From positions 124,001-188,000 of the forward strand of contig CBFFRP010000426.1 in NCBI GenBank assembly GCA_965644295.1: DNA of 64,000 nt. Direction: 5' to 3'. The DNA is from Paraphysomonas bandaiensis. Taxonomy: Eukaryota > Chrysophyceae. The translations under genes and the position numbers were made by a program. The notes below the pieces were generated by a model. That model was not told the DNA's origin. It did no database searches and saw only the letters and a program-made list of their open reading frames with translations. This document shows, piece after piece, positions 1 through 11,020 of this stretch; position 1 is the first letter of the stretch, and every line of letters begins with the position of its first letter.

Positions 1-2
1 TT

Positions 3-3000
3 GTACAGTGGTTGATAGAGAGTGATTCTGTTCCAATACCTGTAATTAAGAATATTGCGGGTGGCTTTAAGTCTGCTATTGCATTGTGTAGAAGGGGTGT
101 ACCCTTTGATGTAAAAATCCTTACGGAGGCAAAGGAGCCACCGGGGTTGCAAGCTAGGATAACTGCTTGGGAATTAGATTTAAATTTTGACATTATATTA
201 GGAGTGCAAACTGTACGAGAACTAGATTTAGTGGTACATTGCCCTAATGCTTTTATGAGTGCAGACAGTGCTCGGCGGGTAGCCAACGTAGTGGGAAACA
301 GCGCAGTCCCTCATGCGAGAGAGAGAGATGATCAGTCTGGGGGAGCAGTGTCTCTTGGCCTGGGCGTGCACGCGTCTTACCCTTGTGGGGGGGAACGAGC
401 CAGCGTTCGTCTACCGCTACGCAAGAATTATGATCTTGGGGTGAAGAGCGAGTTAGCTCCACTCGAGATAGGTATCAGTGACAGTGGCGAAGATTGGTCA
501 TACCCAGTGGACGAGCAGTTGCTCTCTCTGGGGGTCGAGGACCCTTCTAACTTCTCAACCAGGTCCGCATGGGACCGAGAGAATATGAAGGAAATTCGCG
601 ATGATCAATTGGAATCTATTGATTCTGATTATTTAAGTGCGGAAAAGGATCCGCAAGTGCTTCCAGATAAGATATTTGGTTCCCCGAGTTTACAGAGTCG
701 TATCCGGGATGTCCTGGAGGAATACAAGGAGATATTCCGACTAGAAATTCGTAAGGGGGAACCAGCCAAGCTGGAGCCGTTTGAGTTGGAAGTCCGGAAC
801 CCGTCTGAAACGTGGTTTATACCGGCAAATAAGTTGCCTCCCAGGAGGTTAGACAGGAGTCGCCAGCGCGAGCTCCAACGTTTGGTGGATAAGCTAGAGA
901 GGTTAGGAGCAATCCAACCTAGCACAGCCACGCATTACAGTCATCCCTTTGTGGTGCCGAAGCCAGGTAATAAATGGCGGTTGGTATTGGACTATAAAAA
1001 TTTAAATCGGGTCACGACTTCAGAAAGCTGGCCAATTCCTAATATCAGAGATATGATCTATAGGATTGGTGAGAAGCGTCCTAAATTCTTTGTGGTGATG
1101 GACCTCACGTCTGGATATCATCAGGCGCCAGTAGGCAAACGATCCCGTACTTGGATTGCCTTTATTACTCAAAACGGGGTGTACGAGTGGCTCCGGCTCC
1201 CCATGGGTTTGAAAGGCGCTCCATCTTATTTCCAGCGGCAAATGCAAAGTCTAGTGCTGGCGGGTCTGGTTTATAAGATTTGTGAAATTTATCTTGATGA
1301 TTGCATTATTTTTGCTAGCTCAGAGGAAGAGCTCATTGAGAACTTAACTGCCGTATTGGCAAGGTTTAAGAAATTTGGTCTGACAGTGAATCCTAAGAAG
1401 TGTGTCTTTGGGGTGTCGGAAGTAGAGGCCGTTGGCCATAAGATAAATGAGTGGGGTCATACCTTCACGAGGGAACGGGTGGATAGTATTGTAGCCATCC
1501 CGAAGCCAAATACCCAAAAGCAGTTAAAGCATTTTATGGGAGTGGCAAATTTTGTAAGAGATTGTGTTCGCGATTATGCGCTTATAGCGAAACCTTTGCA
1601 TGCGATGTTGGGGAATTATACAAAGGCTCAGGCGCGTCGAAGAGTGCTAGACTGGTCAGAGGAGGCCACGGGAGCATTCGATGCGCTCAAGGAGCGAATT
1701 CATGAGTGTCCTTTATTATTTTTTATGGATGATGTTTCCCCCATCTATCTATATACTGATGCATCAATAATAGGGATTGGAGCTCATTTAGTGCAAATCG
1801 TGGAGGGTCACGAGCGCACGATTGGGATGATTAGTAAGGCGTTCGACTCCACCTTGGCAAAATGGCATACCTGTGAGCAGGAAGGATTTGCCATATTCTA
1901 TGCCTTGAATAAGTGGGAATACTTGTTGAGAGATCGACGTTTTATTGTTCGAACGGATCACGACAACTTACGCCAGCTTAAGCAAGAATACGGTCATCTA
2001 AAGCGTGTGCAGCGTTGGTTTATGTGTTTTCAGTCGTTTGATGTTACCTTCGAACATTTGGCAGGAGAACTCAATGTGATTGCTGACGCTCTTAGTCGAA
2101 TTTGTGGGGTGGACGCATCCGATGAAATCGGTGAAAATGTCTGTTCTTCACTCGAGCAGTGCCTTGAGGTAGAGCAGGATACAGAGTGTGAGCATATCCC
2201 GAGTCGCTTCTGGAAAGTTATTAAGACCTGTCACAATAGTGTAGTGGGTCACCATGGGGTAGAACGAACCATGGGGAAGTTGCGAGGGAGCAACAACAAT
2301 TGGAGGAACATGCGTCAGCATGTAATAACTTTTATTAAGAGATGTGTGTGTTGTCAGAAAATGTCAACGTTGAAACCATCTGTGTGGGTTCGTCCATTTA
2401 CACTGTCGAAATACTCGATGGGAGAATGTATTTATATGGATTATATTGAAGGCTTGATGCCGGATGAATATGGGTTTACGAGTATATTAGTGCTGATTGA
2501 TGCCTTCGCGAGGTGGGTTGAGTTATTCCCCACGAAAGGCATATCGGCGAAAGATACAGCCCGAGCGTTGATTCAATATTTTGGTAGATTTTCGATGTGC
2601 TCGATTTGTAAACTTACCTCGGATAAGGGCAAGGCGTTTATTGCGGATATCATTCGTGAGATAACTGCTTTGTTGGGTGTCAACCACTCTTTTACAATCG
2701 AGTACTCGAAGGAGGAAAATGGCATGGTCGAGAGGGAGAATAAAGAGATTCTTCGACATTTGCGGAACATCATTTTCGAGCGAGTTGCTTTAAAGTGGTG
2801 GTCTGATGTATTACCAATGGTGCAGCGCATCTTGAATGCGTCTGTACATGGATCAACTGGGGTGGCCCCAGCAGAACTGGTGTATGGTAAAGCCATAAAT
2901 CTGGATGCGGGCTTCATTTTGGATAGAAAGAATTTATCATCTCGGGAGAGTCGAGATTTATCACAATGGGTGGCAGACAGACTTGTCGCTCAGGATAAGG

Positions 3001-3605
3001 TTAGGGCGTATGCACAACAGAATTTGCGTATCCGAGACCAGCATCATATTGAGTCTAATATGCCGGAGGGTATATCCTCATATCCGGTAGGGGCTTTGGT
3101 GCTAGTGGAATATCGCCATAACTCGTTGAGGAAGGGTCCTCCGAGCAAGTTATTACCCTATTTAAAAGGCCCCATGAAGGTGGTGGCAATAGATGGTGGA
3201 ATTTATACAGTGCAGAGTCTTTTGACCAGAGGCACGACGAAGCATCATATCTCGAAGTTACGTCCGTTCTGTTATGATCCGAGGGTGGAAGACCCGGTGC
3301 AGATTGCGTTACGGGATGACACAGAGGGCGCCGAGTTTGTGATGGAGAAAATAACGAACATGCGAGGGGATGTTAAAGGGTCACGATTTGACTTATACTT
3401 TGAGGTGTTTTGGTCTAATTATAGTGTACCGACTTGGGAGTCTTGGAAGACAGTGCGAGGTTCAGAGGCATTGCTAAGATACCTGAGGTCCCACTCTAAC
3501 TATCTTGTTCGGGCCCTATTACCCAAGAGGGGAAAGAAGCGCTCCAGGTCAGTTGATTCGACGGAAGAAGAGGCCCAGTCTGAGGAGGAGGGCTCGTCGA
3601 GTTAG
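3..3605 (+). CDS. Ty3/gypsy chromovirus pol polyprotein, 5' end outside window
   Basis: This is a retrotransposon polyprotein, open from the first bases of the window, so it is cut by the window edge rather than starting here; no ATG marks a start. Domain order is aspartic protease tail (the FDIILGVQTV stretch near base 200), reverse transcriptase with the YLDD active site at bases 1290-1301, RNase H (YTDASIIGIGAHL, near base 1750), integrase with an HHCC zinc region and a complete D, D, E triad (MDYI; SDKGKAF; MVERENKE), and a C-terminal chromodomain-like segment (VEW-type aromatic residues, TWESW near base 3440). RT before integrase and the chromodomain identify a Ty3/gypsy chromovirus. No frameshift or stop breaks it over about 1200 codons, which suggests a recent insertion. 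Its base composition is richer in G+C than the surrounding intergenic DNA. Gag is not in view. Confidence 0.93.
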   Translation, partial: VQWLIESDSVPIPVIKNIAGGFKSAIALCRRGVPFDVKILTEAKEPPGLQARITAWELDLNFDIILGVQTVRELDLVVHCPNAFMSADSARRVANVVGNSAVPHARERDDQSGGAVSLGLGVHASYPCGGERASVRLPLRKNYDLGVKSELAPLEIGISDSGEDWSYPVDEQLLSLGVEDPSNFSTRSAWDRENMKEIRDDQLESIDSDYLSAEKDPQVLPDKIFGSPSLQSRIRDVLEEYKEIFRLEIRKGEPAKLEPFELEVRNPSETWFIPANKLPPRRLDRSRQRELQRLVDKLERLGAIQPSTATHYSHPFVVPKPGNKWRLVLDYKNLNRVTTSESWPIPNIRDMIYRIGEKRPKFFVVMDLTSGYHQAPVGKRSRTWIAFITQNGVYEWLRLPMGLKGAPSYFQRQMQSLVLAGLVYKICEIYLDDCIIFASSEEELIENLTAVLARFKKFGLTVNPKKCVFGVSEVEAVGHKINEWGHTFTRERVDSIVAIPKPNTQKQLKHFMGVANFVRDCVRDYALIAKPLHAMLGNYTKAQARRRVLDWSEEATGAFDALKERIHECPLLFFMDDVSPIYLYTDASIIGIGAHLVQIVEGHERTIGMISKAFDSTLAKWHTCEQEGFAIFYALNKWEYLLRDRRFIVRTDHDNLRQLKQEYGHLKRVQRWFMCFQSFDVTFEHLAGELNVIADALSRICGVDASDEIGENVCSSLEQCLEVEQDTECEHIPSRFWKVIKTCHNSVVGHHGVERTMGKLRGSNNNWRNMRQHVITFIKRCVCCQKMSTLKPSVWVRPFTLSKYSMGECIYMDYIEGLMPDEYGFTSILVLIDAFARWVELFPTKGISAKDTARALIQYFGRFSMCSICKLTSDKGKAFIADIIREITALLGVNHSFTIEYSKEENGMVERENKEILRHLRNIIFERVALKWWSDVLPMVQRILNASVHGSTGVAPAELVYGKAINLDAGFILDRKNLSSRESRDLSQWVADRLVAQDKVRAYAQQNLRIRDQHHIESNMPEGISSYPVGALVLVEYRHNSLRKGPPSKLLPYLKGPMKVVAIDGGIYTVQSLLTRGTTKHHISKLRPFCYDPRVEDPVQIALRDDTEGAEFVMEKITNMRGDVKGSRFDLYFEVFWSNYSVPTWESWKTVRGSEALLRYLRSHSNYLVRALLPKRGKKRSRSVDSTEEEAQSEEEGSSS

Positions 3606-3772
3606 TTTAGGGATTATGAGTTTTGACGGTTAAAATCCGCTCTGTCCATGTAGTGGACACCTATGATAAGGTTCTCGTAAGTCAGAATAATGCTTGGAGT
3701 GAGATGTGGGGTAGTAGTGGTGATTTTTTTTAGGAGTAGTAGTTTTCGTAGGCTAAATGCCAGGTTTTTTTT

Positions 3773-3797
3773 CAAAAAAAAAGGAGGGAAGGGGTAG
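3773..3797 (+). other. Polypurine tract of the Ty3 element
   Basis: An almost pure purine run (A-tract followed by GGAGGGAAGGGG) lies 170 bp after the pol stop codon and directly before a TGT. This is where plus-strand priming occurs in LTR retrotransposons, immediately 5' of the 3' LTR. Identification rests on position and composition only. Confidence 0.6.
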
Positions 3798-4005
3798 TGT
3801 GGCATGAAACCCCTGCCTTTTGGGAAAACCTTAGGTTTTTAGATTTGCGATCACTCTCCTTCAGGGATTGCTTTGGGCACATCCCTTCAGGATCGTGATA
3901 TAGCGATAGGCAGTTGCTTCATGCCAGTCTATACATACATGATTCTTATATGCATAATAACCATATATTCCTAGTCTACTTTCTCTTGGTGTCTGTCAGC
4001 TACAA
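3798..4005 (+). mobile_element. Probable 3' LTR (start seen, end uncertain)
   Basis: The stretch begins TGT right after the polypurine tract, as LTRs usually do. It contains an imperfect inverted repeat (TGGCATGAA near 3799 paired with TTCATGCCA ending near 3927). The far end is not certain because the sequence runs into a (TACA)n microsatellite and the 5' LTR lies outside the window, so no LTR-LTR comparison is possible. Confidence 0.45.
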
Positions 4006-4348
4006 TACATACATACATACATACATACATACATACATACATACATACATACATACATACATACATACATACATACATACATACATACATACATACATAC
4101 ATACATACATACATACATACATACATACATACATACATACATACATACATACATACATACATACATACATACATACATACATACATACATACATACATAC
4201 ATACATACATACATACATACATACATACATACATACATACATACATACATACATACATACATACATACATACATACATACATACATACATACATACATAC
4301 ATACATACATACATACATACATACATACATACATACATACATACATAC
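4006..4348. repeat. (TACA)n microsatellite, about 86 units
   Basis: Uninterrupted 4-bp repeat of 343 bp. All reading frames through it are open (poly IHTY or MYVC), so long open frames here are artefacts. It lies about 140 bp upstream of the hydrolase start codon. Confidence 0.98.
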
Positions 4349-4428
4349 CCGTTTGCTGTACTATAGGTATACAGACGGTAGTCTTACCAGTGATAATACA
4401 TACTCCTGCCGACTTATGGCGGAGTGTG

Positions 4429-4438
4429 CACTGCTGTA
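4429..4438 (+). promoter_or_regulatory. CACTGCTGTA motif upstream of the hydrolase
   Basis: One copy of an ACTGCTGT motif that recurs upstream of many genes in this window. It lies 52 bp before the chosen ATG. Regulatory function is inferred only from recurrence. Confidence 0.3.
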
Positions 4439-4491
4439 TCGAGTCAGTCTTACAAGCTCGACGCGCCACTTATTCATACTCTCATCTTCTT

Positions 4492-5697
4492 ATGTCAACA
4501 AAAGGCATACTCATCTTCTGTACAGTATCCAGTGCAGCTCTATTCCGGGCATGGTATCGCACACATCACAAGCCTTCAATACACTACAAGCCCACTGATA
4601 GGAACCACAGTGTAGTAAACCAGTGCACTACTCTGCATAAATATACCCCCCCGTTACTTATTGATGTATACGGGCATCTACATACTGTATTCAATCATGT
4701 GTTTCGAGTAATGCATGCCAAACATCATAATATAGACAGACAGACGTTACAGTTAGAGGATGGTGGGACTGTTGCATTGGATTGGCTGACAGGGCTACCA
4801 TTAACAGAAGAGAAGAGTCCAATTGTTGTGTTAATTCATGGATTATGTGGTAGTAGTGAATCTCCACATATTGTGTATGCAGGACATGAATTTAAAGCAC
4901 GTGGATATACTGTGTGTGCATTCATATCACGTGGGTGTGGGGGACTACCGCTGACAACACCGGAGTCTTTCACAGCTGCAAGGACTAGTGACTTAGCGGA
5001 AGCCTTGGAACATATTCGCAGTAGGTATCCGGACCGAAGATTGTGTGCTGTTGGGTACTCGTTAGGGGCGGGGATACTTCTTAAGTACGTAGGGGAGAGA
5101 GGCGATAGATCTCTATTATCTTCAGCTGTTGCAGTGAGTCCATCGTGGAACTTTCTGAAAGTCACACCATGGTTTCAGACATGGAGTAGTACTAGACTAG
5201 TTGGTAAGTAATACTATATTTGTGTTGGAACCACTGAATTGGCACTACTGTATGCAGAGGGACTCCGCGGTTATCTCTTGGACCATATGGACTACCTGAA
5301 GAATCATGAAAACAACAGAGTTCGTATTGCGGAGACGTTACGAGCAAAGGACGTCCGAGAATTTGATCACCATGCTGTTGTACCAGTGCATGGATACCGA
5401 GATGTGGACCACTACTATCAGGATTCTAGTGCAGTCCATCACGCCCATAATATCACAACGCCAACATTAGCGTTGTCAGCAGAGGACGACCCCGTGTGTG
5501 CAGTTGAAGGAAGACCTATGGACATTTCAACCTACGGTGACGGACTAGTAGTGGTGACGACGCGCACTGGAGGACATGTGGCTTTTACTCGAGGTATTCA
5601 TTTTTTTAGCACGCGATCTTGGATGGACGATGTTGCGATTGAATGGTTGGAAGCTAACCAGGCGTATGACGAGTCTCTCAACACTGAACAAACATAG
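4492..5697 (+). CDS. Alpha/beta hydrolase, ABHD1/ABHD3/YheT family
   Basis: Two exons, 4492-5203 and 5258-5697, separated by a 54-nt GTAAGT...CAG intron, give 383 residues. The catalytic triad is visible: nucleophile Ser in GYSLGAG (about residue 190), Asp in SAEDDP (about 314) and His in TGGHVAF (about 343). The oxyanion-side HGLCG motif is near residue 115, and the RGCGG and TPESF segments are typical of the ABHD1/ABHD3/EMB8/YheT family, whose members act as membrane-associated lipases or esterases on phospholipids or acylglycerols. The chosen ATG gives a hydrophobic N-terminal segment (GILIFCTVSSAALF) as a signal anchor, as in animal ABHD1/3; an upstream in-frame ATG at 4390 would add 34 residues without family resemblance. 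Substrate is unknown. An AATAAA lies 70 bp after the stop. Confidence 0.9.
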
Positions 5698-5767
5698 TAC
5701 GTGTAGTTCATACAGAATACATGCATATTATTGTACAAGTTTAATCACGGAAGGGATGAGATACTCA

Positions 5768-5773
5768 AATAAA
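5768..5773 (+). terminator. AATAAA polyadenylation signal of the hydrolase gene
   Basis: Canonical hexamer 71 bp downstream of the TAG stop, in the expected place for 3' end formation. Confidence 0.5.
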
Positions 5774-6291
5774 GAATTTTTCTAAAAGAATAATCAATAT
5801 ATTGTAGCAAGCGAAAATAAATAATTGCATTATATTGCAATCCAATATATTTTTGACTGACCCTGCTAATTATTAGCTATAAGTATCCTGCCATACAACG
5901 ACTTACAAAAGCAACTTCTTTCGATAGGTTGTCAATGCTTTGTTCATCTAGTCTGATCCACTGATACATATAGGGGTACATAATCAATCAAGTAGTCCTT
6001 ATTTGTTGTTCGTGATGACTACGTAGTATGTAGCTACGTGACGTACAATGTTTCGTAAACTTTAAAAGAACTGAAGTGCAACTGCACTTAACATATGTCG
6101 CATCTAAACGACCCAGTTAGTTACTAACTGATATAGATTGAATAATTGAGGCAGATGTACTTAAACAAAATAACTTCAACTCCTGTAAGTAATATCACAA
6201 CATGTAAACACATTGATACATGTCTTCAAGCCCTATAGTTTATACAACGCCACAATACAGTGAGTAAACAGTACCTCACGCAATTTCGTTA
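5774..6291. other. AT-rich spacer between convergent genes
   Basis: About 520 bp between the 3' ends of the hydrolase and the TPR gene. I see no conserved coding frame, RNA gene or repeat. Confidence 0.6.
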
Positions 6292-9200
6292 TTACACAAC
6301 ACAAGGGGCTAATCCCGACTCCTGAAGCCTGTTATAGAACTCAGATATCTGTTTCGCAGTGATGACATCTATTATTTCCGATACATGCCTAGCTTCATTT
6401 AGAGCATAGTCCAGAATAGTTGAAATCGAAACACTATCAATGATATCACCAGATTTGGTAGCGCTGTTTACATGTCCACTTCTTGTTTCGGTGGAATCAG
6501 AGCGCTCTATGCCCTGTCTTCTCTTCTCGTGTATCTTAAATTGGGCTATGTCAACAAGAGTTAAAGAAAGAGAACGGTCAACTTCAAGCGCTTTCATCAT
6601 ATGCTTCTTTGCTAGTTGCATCTGATTTAACTGTTGGTACACACGGGAGGCATTGATATAAGGCATAGGGTGGTGTGGGTCAAGCTTGCACGCTTTCTCA
6701 TAAGCCGCCAAAGCACCAGCCGGATCCCCCGCCTGACTGAGAACCTCCCCCAGACATATTAGAATCGATGTGCTGGTAGGATAAGTTCGCGTCCCTTGTT
6801 GTAACACCTGAAGAGCGCGCTACACGAGTACACAGCAGTTAGTCACTGACAAAAACACGTGCACGGCAATACCTCTGGGTTTTCAGGATCGACACGGAAC
6901 TCTGCAACTCCTAAAAGTGCCGATACAGAAGGTCCTAGGTGATCTATCACCGCTCGTTTGGAGGCGGCCTTTCTAGCATCTAAGTCATCCTGTCCTGCCC
7001 ACACAAAGGCATCTGTCTCGGATTCGATTCGTCGAGAAGCCTTTCGTAGCGCCTGGGCAGCACTCATATAGTTGGTCTGATGCACTGAAAGTTCTGCCTG
7101 GTGAAGATCCACCACTAGCTCCGATGGCCACTTCCTACTTGCATCACGAAGATGGACCTCAGCCTAACAACGAAATCAAAGTTACACATATGAGTTAAAA
7201 CTAAACTATATCATACCTTATCCAGTTCGTCCATCTCCATGAGCATTGTGCTGATCTTAATCCTCGAATCAAGCATGTCACCGTCCAACATGATACTAGC
7301 TTTCATACACTGGTATCCACCCATTGCATCCCCACATAAATATGCTATGGATCCACATAGTGAGATTAGGCGAGCTCGTAATTGACGCGACACTTTTCGG
7401 AGAGGCTTGCCCTGACTTTCGGAGGATACACAACTTTCTTCTTCATCACTAACAGCACCGCCACCCAAACTCTCATCGCTATCAACGTCACTATAGTCAA
7501 CATTGTGCATGCTATTGTGCATGCTCCTATCACAAATAACTTCTTGCATTTCGTCAGTTAGAGAGGCCGATATACGGAATCTCGTTGGGATGTTTTCACA
7601 ACTGCTACCACTGCTAGTGTCTCCAGAGAGCCCATTTAGGCCATTCATAGCAGAACATAAACCTGAATCTATTACATTGGCCGGTAACAAAGAGCCTGCT
7701 GTTTCCCTCCATTTGAATGTCACACCTGTCAATTCGTGAGCAGTCGGTGATGTTACGATTGAAAATGCTTCAAGAAACGAACTACAAGGGGCACCGACAC
7801 TGTCCTCTGGCTCATCAATCTTACTATTTTCATGTTCCTTGTCAACACCATTACTAATCTCTCCGGAATCAGTGGTGGGCAGCATACCAGATACCATCAC
7901 TTGTAAGTCCGATTCCTCCCTTAGATTTAGCCCCCGTTTCAATTCAAAGGCGAAACTGTCCATATCACTTACAGCAGTCGTATCTACACTTGTGCATTCC
8001 GTTGACACTTCAAACTTGTCACATCTAGGAGTGTCACTTAATATGCCACTCTGAAAGCCCTTAATTTCAGTATCAGGAGTTAACTCAGACGTAGCAGTTG
8101 CTTGTGCACTCAATGCACGGCTAAAGGCGTTCGCCACACGGCAAATCATTTTGAAGGCGTCATCATCTCCCTCTGGCTGATCACAATAGATATTAGCATC
8201 ATCTTCCTCGTCCTCAGTAGGAGGCGGTTTTGTGTCGTTCGTGCGCAAATGATCAAAGGGTGCTGGGTCTTCCCCAAGGCCATCTTCATATGCCTCCACG
8301 ACTTTCTGTTCCTCCTCGGTCGGAGGAAGCGGAATATCGAGCGCAGTGTGTATGGGCGCATACAGTGACTGAAAAGCACAGACCATCCACCGCTTGGGCA
8401 TGCATGATGAGCTCAAGAGCTCCCTGTAAGTACGGCTATCACACGGTTCCTTGCCACATTTTTTACACACTTCTCCCTCCCGTCTGTCACCTCGACAGAG
8501 TGTAGAGACGTCACCCTCGCTAATAGGAGCACTATCACAGTTATTCACCACATCTTCTGTGGAGCTCTCGCCATCTTCATCAGATACATCATCAGCAGAA
8601 TTTTCATTAAATCGCCTCCAGAAGTAAGCCTTGGCCTTTTCTCTACAATAACCCATATCACGGCCTGCATTCAATACAACATACGACAGCAACCACCTGC
8701 AAGCCTCTCGTGCAGCATCTTCAGCCTCCCCAGCGAGAGCGAGATTCGAAGAGCCACCTAACACAAATGATGCCAGAGCATCATATGCACTCTTCATTAG
8801 CAACTTCTGGGCTGGGAGTTGCAATGGATTCTCATCATCGCTAAGGCCATTTCCGTCTAGCTCGTCGACATCAGCTGCAGCTGCAGCTGCCAAACTGCGG
8901 TATATTTCGTACCGGCACTTATAAGCAGCAGAAGACTTGGGGTTTAGTAGGAGTGCTTCGTTTACATCAGCCAATGCATCCTCAAAATCTTGCATCTTAC
9001 TGCGGCATACTGCCCTGAAAAAACATAGGTACTCAGAAACATATATGCCCGATGCAAAATGCCAACTACCTCTCCGTTAACAGACCGCCTAGCAACGGGG
9101 GCGGCACGCCTTCCACTAACACTGAGGATTGACCTGCACTTTCTCCCAACACCTCATCTAGGGAGCAGAGAACTTGTACAGTGTCTCCACTGTCCTCCTG

Positions 9201-10274
9201 CTCCTCCTCAGCTTCACCAAACATATTCCCTCCAGAGGAGCTAGGACGCAGAGAGAGCACATGTCTGTATGCAGCGACTTGCCTCATGAGAGCATCATAA
9301 GATTCCGCTCCCTCCTGCCGAACAACAGCAGCAACAACAGGGTGCCGAAATACAGATCCATACACCGCGTTCTCGTTGCCCACACACCTCACACGTCTAA
9401 GGAGTTCCTTACCCTCTCCATCCTTCTCACCTAAAAGGGAAAGCAATTCCTCGCGAATTTCGTCAGAATCCGCGTAGGCCTCAATGAGGGCAATATACTG
9501 ATCATATGAAAGAGATTCGAAAGTCTGTGGATTCGATAATGGAACAGGAACATGCGAGAGACATTTCAATACACCCTCAACAGTGTCAACTGAGAGGGTT
9601 GAGGCTACAAAGTTCACGTCGCTGGAGTTGGTTACGCTGAAGCCATATGCCTCCGCTTTTTTATACATAGGGCTGGACCGGGCTCGTTGAAAATCTTTGT
9701 CTACAGCCTGCATAGAACAATCGTCAATAAATCTCAAATATATTGTAGAAGTACCTTCATCGCTGCCACTACAGATGTTAGAGCTGCGCGGGCCAACTCC
9801 GGTCCAGCTGATGTAGGTAGTTCCACCACAGAAGGTGCAGACAATAGCTGTGTGGAGGCTTGCTCGTTATTGCGAAGGACAGAAAGTACCTATACCAACA
9901 CCAGACATTAACTCCACTGAAAAGTACGTAAGTCAATGCATACCTCTCTGTCTTGGTCCTTTTCTAAGTACCGTTGCATACTAGCAGCGATCCTATCATC
10001 CGGTACACCACTTAATAGATATAACTTCCTAGAAAGAGAGTCCTCCCAACTCCTGTATATCGCCTTGTAGTCACTTGAGGCTACATTGCTTCCTAGGATA
10101 TCCTCAGTATCCGGAGACAGACCAAAAGGCGACTGGAATATATAAGAATATAATAATAAAATAGACTTGAATTTATATTACCACAAAAAGTTTTGTTAAT
10201 GTTGTAACATTCTGAAATACTTGAATAATATCAGCTTTATTCAATGGTTCAGCAGTTGTAAAATATGATGACAT
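6292..10274 (-). CDS. Large TPR-repeat protein, 1223 residues, seven exons
   Basis: Exons on the minus strand are 10274-10182, 10132-9944, 9889-9755, 9707-9070, 9014-7217, 7163-6873 and 6819-6292. They sum to 3672 nt, exactly 1224 codons, and all introns are GT-AG and about 50-55 nt. Tetratricopeptide motifs are clear at the start of exon 5 (FEDALADVNEALLLNPKSSA) and in the last exon (GALAAYEKACKLDPHHPMPY, then QLNQMQLAKKHMMKALEVD). The middle is a long acidic, serine-rich low-complexity region with a small cysteine cluster (CKKCGKEPC, near 8460). TPR arrays bind partner proteins; the spacing loosely recalls Tom70-like or chaperone-adaptor proteins, but no membrane anchor is obvious and I do not assign a specific role. 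It is divergent from the EF-hand/CorA gene, 746 bp away. Confidence 0.85.
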
Positions 10275-11020
10275 TATGATTGTTTTAATTAATAGAAAAC
10301 AATAATGAGGAGTGTGTTTATAAACTATACAATCACTCGTATACTATACACAACAATATGATGAGAATAGAAGTATATACGTAGAATATGAAGTTAAAAA
10401 AGAATGAAGTGTGAAGTTTGAGGTTTATATAGTGAGAGAGTGATGGAGAGGTTGACAACCATTGCAACAACTTCAGTTTTTTAGAATGAAGGGATGTGGT
10501 TGGATGATTTGGCTTTCTTTTTCATATACATCCTGCCACGATGTACTTTGTGTATTCCTATATCTGTACATTCAACATATGTTCAATATGCGGCTCCTGT
10601 TTTTGCAAATACATTCCCCTAATCTCCCTATCAACCAATTGGACAGTCCAAACCTCCAGTATACGATTACTATTCGCTATTTCCTATGACAGAATTTGGG
10701 TGTATTGCTATCAATCCATTTAGGAATACAGTCAGAATACAGCAGGATGTTGGTATAGCTGTGTAGCCCGTTTATTCCAATTATCAGTATACATATACAG
10801 ACACAGCAGTGCACATATATATACATGTATATACACTGATGTGCATATATATTGCAAGCTTCTATTAAAAATACATAACTATATCGCTCATTATTCCATT
10901 AAACTTGATGTCTATTTTATTCCATTCAGGATCACTTTGTACTGACCTGCACAAGTTACTGTATGATGCAACGATAGTCTATTAGCTCCCCAATACAAGT
11001 ATCAGTGTCCTCAGATTATT
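10275..11020. promoter_or_regulatory. Divergent promoter region (TPR gene / CorA gene)
   Basis: AT-rich interval between two divergently oriented start codons. It carries an ACAGCAGT motif at 10803-10810, the same motif seen upstream of other genes here. Short open frames around 10462-10723 have no coding signature. Confidence 0.45.

Noticed and set aside
3914-4469. Open frames of 112-157 codons through the (TACA)n tract
   Set aside because: Repeat translation only (IHTY/MYVC); open in all frames because the unit contains no stop.
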